This document shows positions 1-5,546 of a stretch of DNA of 5,584 nt, piece after piece. The DNA is taken from positions 1 to 5,584 of the forward strand of contig CABURG010000113.1 of the NCBI GenBank assembly GCA_902493835.1, written 5' to 3'. The position numbers and the translations under genes were made by a program. Origin of the DNA: an uncultured Collinsella sp. (lineage in GTDB: Bacteria > Actinomycetota > Coriobacteriia > Coriobacteriales > Coriobacteriaceae). Every line of letters starts with the position of its first letter. Position 1 is the stretch's first letter. The notes below the pieces were generated by a model. It was not told the origin of the DNA and did not search any database. It was given only the letters and a program-made list of their open reading frames with translations.

Positions 1-1
1 C

Positions 2-697
2 TTTAACGCCGCTACTGCCGATGGTATCTACCAGCTCACCTCCGAGCAGGCCGATGAGCTTGCCCGCGTGCACGATTCGCTTGCCGCGCTGTCTGCCCAG
101 ACGGCTATGGCCACGGCTCCGGCGCCCGCGATGGACGCTCCTGCCGTTGATCCGCTCGATCCTACGGGCGCGACCGGTCAGTTTATGCCCGATCCCTCGG
201 ACACCGGCTTCTTTACGCTGTCCGAGTCCGAGATGGTCCAGCAGGACCGTCAGGATCGTAAGCAGTCCAAGGTCCGTCGCCGCCATCGCCACACGGGTCT
301 CAAAGTCTTCATTGTGCTGCTTCTGCTCATTTTGATCGCCGCGGGCGGTCTGGGTTTTGCCTACACGCGCGGCTTTGGCTTCCCGTCTCAGGAATCTGTG
401 GTTACCGATCTGTTCCAGGCTGCCGGCGACGGTGACACCGCAAAGGCCGAGTCTTGCCTGGCCTCGAGCCTGTCCGAGGACGCTAAGTCGATGATCATCT
501 CCTCGATTCCGCAGGGTGCCACCGTGTCCGTCGAGGGCATGGATCAGTCCATGACCGAGACGACCGCTAAGGTGAAGGCATCGCTGTCCAAGGGGGGCGA
601 GCAGGAGTACACCGTCAAATTCGTGCGCTCCGACAACCATATCGGCTGGGCTGTTTCCTCGCTCGATATGGATTTCTCGGCTGCTGACAACCAGTAG
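2..697 (+). CDS. Single-pass membrane protein of unknown function, 5' truncated
   Basis: I do not recognise this gene. The frame is open to the left edge, so the start lies outside the window; 231 residues are visible. A GTG at position 68 could start a 209-residue protein, but I see no convincing SD before it and the residues ahead of it read like normal protein. Counting from the first visible codon: residues 1-85 are polar, with a Pro/Ala/Asp-rich low-complexity stretch at about 38-66; 86-97 are basic (RKQSKVRRRHRH); 100-121 are a strongly hydrophobic transmembrane helix; 122-231 form a small domain. The basic patch before the helix predicts the N-terminal part inside and the C-terminal domain outside the cell. 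The outer domain (helix with SQESVVTDLFQAAGDGD, then strand-like segments ending in IGWAVSSLDMDF) resembles the small helix-plus-sheet DUF4878/NTF2-like folds, which is only an impression. It ends with TAG directly followed by TGA. It sits 115 bp before mreB with a hairpin between, so it is probably a separate transcript. Confidence 0.8.
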   Translation, partial: FNAATADGIYQLTSEQADELARVHDSLAALSAQTAMATAPAPAMDAPAVDPLDPTGATGQFMPDPSDTGFFTLSESEMVQQDRQDRKQSKVRRRHRHTGLKVFIVLLLLILIAAGGLGFAYTRGFGFPSQESVVTDLFQAAGDGDTAKAESCLASSLSEDAKSMIISSIPQGATVSVEGMDQSMTETTAKVKASLSKGGEQEYTVKFVRSDNHIGWAVSSLDMDFSAADNQ

Positions 698-719
698 TGA
701 CCTTATGGGATTTAGCTTT

Positions 720-752
720 GCCCGGTGCTTCACCGCAAGTGAGGTGCCGGGC
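720..752 (+). terminator. Hairpin after the upstream gene, possible weak terminator
   Basis: The arms GCCCGGTGCTTCAC (720-733) and GTGAGGTGCCGGGC (739-752) pair over 14 bp without a bulge, including three G-U pairs, around a 5-nt CGCAA loop. It begins 20 nt after the second of the tandem stop codons. The position and stem strength suit a transcript end. However, the sequence that follows (TTGCGCTAG) has no real U-run, and neither does the opposite strand, so it may need Rho or may instead be a 3'-end stabiliser or processing structure. Confidence 0.45.
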
Positions 753-800
753 TTGCGCTAGTATCATGAGCTAGTAGTTTTCCAGCAATCATCCAACACA
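753..800 (+). promoter_or_regulatory. Probable mreB promoter region with a repeat element
   Basis: This is the only gap in the window large enough to hold the operon promoter. A weak sigma-70-like pair is TTGCGC (753-758) and TAGTTT (775-780) with a 16-bp spacer; TAGTAT (759-764) is a better -10 but has no good -35 partner. None is a strong match. The stretch contains GCTAGTA twice (757-763 and 770-776) flanking the palindrome TCATGA (764-769), which could be an operator. The assignment rests mainly on position. Confidence 0.3.
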
Positions 801-802
801 TC

Positions 803-807
803 AGGAG
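803..807 (+). promoter_or_regulatory. Ribosome binding site of mreB, fixes a TTG start
   Basis: AGGAG sits 5 nt before the TTG at 813. Other in-frame candidates, TTG 822 and ATG 825, are 14 and 17 nt away, which is too far for this site, so 813 is preferred. CAACACA (794-800) can pair with TGCGTTG (809-815) with one mismatch, leaving AGGAG in the loop and the start codon in the stem; this is a weak structure. Confidence 0.7.
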
Positions 808-812
808 TTGCG

Positions 813-1856
813 TTGTTTTCTTTGATGGATATGTTCTTCGGTAGCTATGCGGGCGATCTTGCCATCGACCTCGGCACCGCAAATACGCTTGTCTCCGTGC
901 GCGGCAAGGGCATCGTCATTCGCGAGCCCTCTGTTGTCGCCATCGACAAGAACGACGAGCGCATCCTGGCGGTCGGTATCGAGGCAAAGCGCATGCTCGG
1001 CCGTACGCCCGGCAACATCGTGGCTGTTCGTCCCCTGAAGGACGGCGTCATCGCCGACTTCGATGTTACCGAGGCCATGCTTCGCTACTTTATCGACAAG
1101 GCGTCCGAGAAGCGCTACCCGTGGACCCCGCGTCCGCGCGTTGTCGTCTGCGTTCCTTCCGGCGTCACGTCGGTCGAGAAGCGTGCCGTCTTTGAGGCCA
1201 CGATCCAAGCCGGCGCTCGCCAGGCCTACCTGATCGAGGAGCCCATGGCTGCCGCTATCGGCGCCGACCTGCCCGTCGAGGAACCCACCGGCTCCATGGT
1301 CATCGATATCGGCGGCGGTACCACCGAGGTTGCCGTTATCGCCATGGGCGGCATCGTCGTCTCGCAGTCCATCCGTATTGCCGGCGACGAGTTCGACCAG
1401 GCCATCCTCACCCACGTTCGTGATGCTTACAACCTGGCCATCGGCGAGCGTACGGCAGAGGACATCAAGATCAAGGTCGGCTCCGCCGTGCCGCTCAAGG
1501 ACGAGCTCGACGTCGAGGTCAACGGCCGCGACGTGATCACCGGTCTGCCCAAGACCGTGCGCATCGAGAGCGAGGAGATTCGTCGCGCACTCAACAAGCC
1601 GCTCGACGAGATGGCCAAGGCCGTTAAGGACGCCCTCGATGCCACGCCGCCCGATCTTGCCTCGGACCTTATGTACTACGGCATTTTGCTGACCGGTGGC
1701 GGCGCGCTGCTGCGCGGTCTCGACGTGCGCCTGCGCGATGAGACCGGCGTTTCGGTCAATGTTAGCCCCACGGCGCTCGATAACGTTGTTAACGGCTGTG
1801 CCCGCGTGCTCGAGGCCAATGCGTTTGATGGCGGCTTCGTCCAGACCAATGCTTAA
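813..1856 (+). CDS. mreB: Rod shape-determining protein MreB (bacterial actin)
   Basis: MreB is an ATP-binding actin homologue that forms short filaments on the inner face of the membrane and guides the side-wall synthesis complex. The protein is 347 residues, the usual family length. Actin-fold motifs are in order: phosphate-1 loop DLGTANT (19-25); the VRPLKDGVIADFDVTEAML region (73-89, starting at V73); VPSGVTSVEKRAV (114-126); LIEEPMAAAIGA (140-151), which carries the catalytic glutamate; phosphate-2 loop DIGGGTTE (165-172); and the adenosine loop LTGGGALLRGL (293-303). The hydrophobic N-terminus (MFSLMDMFFG) may help membrane attachment. The start is a TTG chosen from an AGGAG 5 nt upstream. 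Near the C-terminus the usual VxxGxGxxLE reads VVNGCARVLE (325-334), a mild departure. It is the first gene of the operon, 21 bp before mreC. The identification is secure. Confidence 0.97.
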   Translation: MFSLMDMFFGSYAGDLAIDLGTANTLVSVRGKGIVIREPSVVAIDKNDERILAVGIEAKRMLGRTPGNIVAVRPLKDGVIADFDVTEAMLRYFIDKASEKRYPWTPRPRVVVCVPSGVTSVEKRAVFEATIQAGARQAYLIEEPMAAAIGADLPVEEPTGSMVIDIGGGTTEVAVIAMGGIVVSQSIRIAGDEFDQAILTHVRDAYNLAIGERTAEDIKIKVGSAVPLKDELDVEVNGRDVITGLPKTVRIESEEIRRALNKPLDEMAKAVKDALDATPPDLASDLMYYGILLTGGGALLRGLDVRLRDETGVSVNVSPTALDNVVNGCARVLEANAFDGGFVQTNA

Positions 1857-1859
1857 TTT

Positions 1860-1881
1860 CCAAAAGGTGGATTCCATTTGG
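1860..1881 (+). promoter_or_regulatory. mreC ribosome site and start within a possible hairpin
   Basis: The SD AGGTGG (1865-1870) lies 7 nt before the TTG at 1878 and decides that start. CCAAA (1860-1864) can pair with TTTGG (1877-1881), and after one A-A mismatch GG (1866-1867) pairs with CC (1874-1875), closing a 6-nt loop. This ties up both part of the SD and the whole start codon. The mreB stop codon (1854-1856) is just upstream, so a ribosome finishing mreB could open the structure and couple mreC translation to mreB. The base pairing is visible; the coupling is inferred. Confidence 0.4.
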
Positions 1882-2876
1882 CACGATCTTCGGGTTTCTC
1901 CACAAATCTGAATACCAAGCGACAATCAACGGGTATGCGCCCGTTGATTGTTTTCAGCCTGATTTCGGTGTTGCTGCTCACGTTTTACATCCGCGAGGGC
2001 GAGGCAGGACCGATTCATGCCGTGCGTTCGGGCGTAACGACGATTACCTCGCCGGTGCGCTTTGTGGGTTCGGCTGTGGCGGCTCCTTTTAATGCCATCG
2101 GCAACGTGTTCTCTAACCTTACGGCGTCGCAGGACACGCTTGACGAGCTTAAGAAGCAAAACGAGGAACTGACCTCTAAGGTTGCTGAGCTCTCCGAGGC
2201 TCAAAAGACCGCCGAGCGTCTGGAGGGGCTGGTCGGCCTGCAGTCGACCTACAACCTCAAATCGACCGCAGCTCGTATCGTTGGTGCCTCCGGCGATGCC
2301 TGGACCTCGACCGTTACCATCGACAAGGGCTCTGCCGACGGCCTTACCATCAACATGCCCGTGACGAGTTCTGCCGGTGTTATCGGCCAGATTATCGAGG
2401 TATCGGCCAAGACCTCTACCGTGCGCCTGATTGGCGACGAGAACTCCGGCGTATCCGCCATGGTGCAGGACACGCGCGCCCAGGGTATGCTGCAGGGTCA
2501 GGCTGACGGCACGCTGCGTCTTGAGTACGTGAGCGTCGACTCCAATGTTAAGGTTGGCGACATCATCGTGACCTCGGGCATCGGCGGCGTGTTCCCCAAG
2601 GGCCTTCCGCTTGGCACCGTCTCGTCGGTTGAGAAATCGGCAAACGACGTGTACTACACCATTGTGGTGCGCGCTCAGACCACGGCCGAGAACAACGAGG
2701 AAGTGCTGGTCATTACCTCGCTGACCGACGAACAGTCGGCCTCGGATGAGGACGTGAGCACGGCCAACAGCACGCCGCAGGGAACGTCGCGCGATGCTGC
2801 GACCAAGACGAAGGACGAGAACTCGGATGATAGTTCCGGCACGTCCGAGACGACCGATTCCGGCTCGAGCGAATAG
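1878..2876 (+). CDS. mreC: Rod shape-determining protein MreC
   Basis: MreC is a bitopic membrane protein whose extracytoplasmic beta domains contact and activate PBP2, linking it to MreB and MreD. The protein is 332 residues. Residues 1-20 are basic and cytoplasmic; 22-38 (PLIVFSLISVLLLTFYI) form the membrane anchor; 84-118 look like a coiled coil (LDELKKQNEELTSKVAELS); 128-280 are the family's beta domain, with VTIDKGSADGL (146-156), MPVTSSAGVIGQI (160-172) and VTSGIGGVFPKGLPLG (231-246) as typical MreC signatures. Residues 284-332 are an acidic Ser/Thr/Asp tail with no visible fold, longer than many family members have. The TTG start at 1878 is supported by AGGTGG 7 nt upstream. Met20 (ATG 1935) would leave only the anchor and lacks an SD. 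A perfect 12-bp inverted repeat lies inside codons 15-25. It is followed 11 bp later by mreD. Confidence 0.95.
   Translation: MARSSGFSTNLNTKRQSTGMRPLIVFSLISVLLLTFYIREGEAGPIHAVRSGVTTITSPVRFVGSAVAAPFNAIGNVFSNLTASQDTLDELKKQNEELTSKVAELSEAQKTAERLEGLVGLQSTYNLKSTAARIVGASGDAWTSTVTIDKGSADGLTINMPVTSSAGVIGQIIEVSAKTSTVRLIGDENSGVSAMVQDTRAQGMLQGQADGTLRLEYVSVDSNVKVGDIIVTSGIGGVFPKGLPLGTVSSVEKSANDVYYTIVVRAQTTAENNEEVLVITSLTDEQSASDEDVSTANSTPQGTSRDAATKTKDENSDDSSGTSETTDSGSSE
1922..1951 (+). repeat. Perfect 12-bp inverted repeat in the start of mreC
   Basis: ACAATCAACGGG (1922-1933) and CCCGTTGATTGT (1940-1951) are exact reverse complements around the 6-nt loop TATGCG, which holds the ATG of mreC codon 20. The 3' arm runs straight into three more T residues, giving TTTT at 1951-1954, a short U-run in the + direction; the minus strand has none. 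This has the outline of an intrinsic terminator or attenuator, though the stem base is A/T-rich and the U-run is short. It encodes residues R15 to V25 of MreC, including the first residues of the membrane anchor. It could also be a protein-binding site. The symmetry is certain; the function is not known. Confidence 0.6.
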
Positions 2877-2880
2877 GGGG
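2875..2880 (+). promoter_or_regulatory. Ribosome binding site of mreD, decides between two ATGs
   Basis: AGGGGG overlaps the last two bases of the mreC stop codon. It is only 1 nt from ATG 2882 but 7 nt from ATG 2888, so the second ATG is the better start. The protein differs by two residues only. Confidence 0.6.
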
Positions 2881-2887
2881 CATGTCC

Positions 2888-3454
2888 ATGGATTTACACG
2901 AGCAGGGGATGAGCTCCCGCACGTTTGTAATCGCCGCCATCGTATGCGTGCTGCTGCAGGCAGGCCTGGCACCGCAGATCTCCATTGCGGGCGGTCGCGT
3001 CAACTTCATGATTATCCTGGTGTGCCTAAGCGTGTTCTCGGGCGACCCGACCCGTGCCGTCGTGTGCGGTTTTTGCAGCGGCTTGTTTTATGACCTGTCC
3101 GCTGCCGTGCCGGTGGGCGTTATGTCGCTCCTGCTGACCGTGGGTTCTTTTGCCCTGGTGCACAGCGCCGTCGGTCAGACGGGCGGTACCCCGAGTGCGC
3201 GCGGCGTCACTGTGGGCGCCTTCGCGCTCGTCATTAATGTGATCTACAGCATCATCTTGCTGTTTATGGGTTTGGAGACGAGCTTTGTTGTGGCGATCTT
3301 CGGCCATGCGCTGCCGTCCTCGATCCTGACGGGTCTGGTTGCCATTCCGTTTTTGATGTCCGGCGTCGTGCCACAGTCCGGCTATGGATTCTCCGCACGT
3401 CGCGGACGCCAGACGGGTATGCGCTTTAAGCCCAAGACCCGCAAGCTCAAATAG
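2888..3454 (+). CDS. mreD: Rod shape-determining protein MreD
   Basis: MreD is a small polytopic membrane protein of the elongasome that binds MreC and tunes its action on PBP2. With the start at 2888 it has 188 residues; the ATG at 2882 would add two but is too close to the SD. Hydrophobic segments lie at about 12-28, 39-52, 56-70, 74-93, 107-129 and 131-160, giving five or six membrane helices. The family signature GFCSGLFYDL (61-70), followed by a Pro-x-Gly turn (PVGVMSLLL), matches the GFxxGLxxDL...PlG pattern of MreD. The last 20 residues are strongly basic (RRGRQ...KPKTRKLK), which predicts a cytoplasmic C-terminus. It lies between mreC (11 bp) and mrdA (13 bp), as in most mre operons. 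Sequence conservation of MreD is low generally, so the call leans on signature, topology and position together. Confidence 0.92.
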   Translation: MDLHEQGMSSRTFVIAAIVCVLLQAGLAPQISIAGGRVNFMIILVCLSVFSGDPTRAVVCGFCSGLFYDLSAAVPVGVMSLLLTVGSFALVHSAVGQTGGTPSARGVTVGAFALVINVIYSIILLFMGLETSFVVAIFGHALPSSILTGLVAIPFLMSGVVPQSGYGFSARRGRQTGMRFKPKTRKLK

Positions 3455-3467
3455 GGGAGGCCCGTAG

Positions 3468-5537
3468 ATGTCTTCCCAGTTGACGGTTATTATCGCCGGT
3501 ATCGTGCTGGTTGTGGCCATCGTGGTCGCGCTGGTCATCATGCGTCGTGGCGATTCCCGTTTTACCTACGATACGCAGCATGGAACGGCCCCGCGCGCCA
3601 CCGAGGGCGAGGGCAATACTGCGGCGAGCGCCTTTAAGGGCCGCTTTTCCATCCTCACCACGGGTGTGGGCGCGATGTTTGCGGCACTTGCCGTCAAGCT
3701 GTGGGGCATGCAGATGGTCTCGTCGGACTATTACGAGAAGCAGGCTAATAGCAATCAGACTCGCACCGTTACCACTCCCGCTGTGCGCGGCCGCATCCTC
3801 GACCGCAATGGCGTGGCGCTTGTCCAGAACCGTCCCTCGCTTGCTATCGTGGCCTACCGCGACCTTGCCGAGGATGAGGTTCTGGTTCGCCATCTTGCCA
3901 ACGTGCTTGGAATGCCTTACGTGGCGGTCCTTCGCAATATTCAGGACAATACAGAGGGCGCCCAGAGCCTGCATACCATTGCGACGGACGTCCGTCGCTC
4001 TACGGTTGCCTATATCAAGGAGCATGCCGGCGAGTTCCCGGGCGTCAAGATTGCCGAGCGTACCGAGCGCCAGTATCCATATGGCGAGACGGCATGCCAT
4101 ATCTTGGGCTATACCGGCACCATTACCTCCGAGCAGCTCGAGACTCAGAATAAGAAAACCTCTGGCGATGATGATGCTTCTGCTGGCAAGATTACGTACC
4201 AGTCGGGCGATATCGTGGGCCAGGCGGGCGTTGAGAGCTACTACGAAAACCTGCTGCAGGGTATTCGTGGCGAGCAGACCGTCAAGGTCGATGCCTCGGG
4301 CAATGTGACCGGTCAGGCCGGCGCCGTGCCCGCGAAGGCCGGCTCCGATATTAAGCTCACGCTCGACCTTAAGATCCAACAGGCCTGTGAGACGGCGCTG
4401 GCGAGCGCTATCGAGCTTGCCAAGACCACTGGCTACAGCAATGCCGGCAACGGCGCTGTGGTGTGTCTCGATCCCAACAATGGCGAGATCCTGGGCATGG
4501 CGAGCGAGCCCAAGTTCGATCCGTCCGTCTTTATCGGCGGCGTCTCAAATGACGTGTGGACCGAGCTCAATGATGACAAAGGTTCGCACCCGCTGCTCAA
4601 CCGCGCCATTAGCGGACAGTACATGTCGGCCTCGACCATCAAACCGCTTTCGGCACTGGCCGGTCTTGAGTTTGGAACCTACACGTCGGGGCAGACGACC
4701 AACTGCACGGGCTATTGGACGGGTCTGGGCAAGTCGTGGGGCAAGTACTGCTGGCTGCATTCCGGCCACGGCACCATGACGCTGCAGTCGGGTATCGCCA
4801 ACTCGTGCGACCCCGTCTTCTACGACATGGGCAAGGCGTTCTTTTATGACGAGCAACATCCCGAGGGCCTGCAGGAGGTCTTTCGTCGCTGGGGTCTAGG
4901 CAAGACCTGCGGTATCGACCTGCCGAGTGAGGGCGCGGGCCGTATTCCCGATGCCGAGTGGAAAGAGTCGTACTTCACCGACGCCTCTGCCGAGGACCGC
5001 AAGTGGAATGCCGGCGATATGACCAACATTGCCATCGGCCAGGGCGACATCCTGGTGACGCCCCTGCAGATGGCGTGTGCCTATATGGGTCTTGCCAACG
5101 GCGGCAAACAGTACGTGCCTCACGTGTTTTTGTCTGCCGTGTCGCGCGATGGCGACGGCGATGCCTATAAGTACAACGGCAAGGGCAAGAAGAAGCGCCT
5201 GGAGGCCAAGATCAACAGCGATTCGGATTTGGCTCTTGTTCGCAACGGCATGCACGACGTGATTTACACGGCATCGACGTCCCTGGCGGCGCACTTTGGC
5301 ACCCTGACGCCGCAGGTATACGGCAAGTCGGGCACGGGCGAGAAAAGCGGCGAGGACGAATACGCGTGGTTCTGCGCCTATGCACCGGCCGATGATCCCA
5401 AGTATGTCATCGCTACTGTTCTGGAGCAGGGCGGCGGCGGCTCAGATACCGCGATGCATGTCGTGCGCGACGTGCTCGGCGTGATTTATGACGAGCCCGA
5501 TACCTCTTCGGCCTCGGGCGATTCTTCGGTTCGATAG
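3468..5537 (+). CDS. mrdA: Penicillin-binding protein 2, elongation transpeptidase
   Basis: PBP2 is the class B transpeptidase that crosslinks peptidoglycan during side-wall growth, paired with RodA and activated by MreC; beta-lactams target it. The protein is 689 residues. Two hydrophobic segments are seen, 6-25 and about 61-80, separated by a 35-residue hydrophilic loop; most class B PBPs have one. Basic residues after the first segment (MRRG) suggest N-terminus out, loop in, main body out. The PBP dimer domain follows: VRGRILDRNG (106-115), ERTERQYPYG (197-206), GQAGVESYYENLLQGIRG (251-268). The transpeptidase domain spans about 328-675 with S389-T-I-K392 (catalytic Ser389), S446-C-D448 and K620-S-G622; SxD and KSG are normal for PBP2. 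C413, C428, H434 and C447 may bind zinc. A Lys-rich loop (GKGKKKR, 571-577) and a short Ser-rich tail are accessory. GGGGAGG (3454-3460) is 7 nt before the ATG; its GGGGAG can also pair weakly with CTTCCC (3472-3477). Confidence 0.96.
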   Translation: MSSQLTVIIAGIVLVVAIVVALVIMRRGDSRFTYDTQHGTAPRATEGEGNTAASAFKGRFSILTTGVGAMFAALAVKLWGMQMVSSDYYEKQANSNQTRTVTTPAVRGRILDRNGVALVQNRPSLAIVAYRDLAEDEVLVRHLANVLGMPYVAVLRNIQDNTEGAQSLHTIATDVRRSTVAYIKEHAGEFPGVKIAERTERQYPYGETACHILGYTGTITSEQLETQNKKTSGDDDASAGKITYQSGDIVGQAGVESYYENLLQGIRGEQTVKVDASGNVTGQAGAVPAKAGSDIKLTLDLKIQQACETALASAIELAKTTGYSNAGNGAVVCLDPNNGEILGMASEPKFDPSVFIGGVSNDVWTELNDDKGSHPLLNRAISGQYMSASTIKPLSALAGLEFGTYTSGQTTNCTGYWTGLGKSWGKYCWLHSGHGTMTLQSGIANSCDPVFYDMGKAFFYDEQHPEGLQEVFRRWGLGKTCGIDLPSEGAGRIPDAEWKESYFTDASAEDRKWNAGDMTNIAIGQGDILVTPLQMACAYMGLANGGKQYVPHVFLSAVSRDGDGDAYKYNGKGKKKRLEAKINSDSDLALVRNGMHDVIYTASTSLAAHFGTLTPQVYGKSGTGEKSGEDEYAWFCAYAPADDPKYVIATVLEQGGGGSDTAMHVVRDVLGVIYDEPDTSSASGDSSVR

Positions 5538-5546
5538 GAGGTTGCG

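Noticed and set aside
21..335. Plus-strand frame rich in Arg, Ser and Pro
   Set aside because: It overlaps the membrane protein gene in another frame and its composition is typical of an out-of-frame read of GC-rich coding DNA.
1935..1937. ATG (codon 20) as the start of mreC
   Set aside because: It lies in the loop of the inverted repeat with no SD, while the TTG at 1878 has AGGTGG at 7 nt.
2882..2884. First ATG as the start of mreD
   Set aside because: Only 1 nt separates it from the AGGGGG site; the ATG at 2888 has normal spacing. The difference is two residues.
801..2972. Two long minus-strand open frames (801-1925 and 1926-2972) opposite mreB and mreC
   Set aside because: They are one minus-strand frame broken by a single stop and follow the codon pattern of the real genes. 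High GC and G/C-ending codons on the + strand suppress stops opposite them. The translations are low-complexity and match no family I know.
3454..3477. Pairing of the mrdA SD (GGGGAG) with CTTCCC in codons 2-4
   Set aside because: Six pairs with one G-U around a 12-nt loop is weak, and purine-rich SDs often find such partners by chance.
3447..4379. Long minus-strand open frame opposite the start of mrdA
   Set aside because: It shadows a secure PBP2 gene, has no convincing SD, and its protein is compositionally odd.
4803..5333. SxD and KSG in place of SxN and KTG in PBP2
   Set aside because: Both variants are normal for elongation-specific PBP2, including the E. coli protein, so they are not a sign of altered catalysis.
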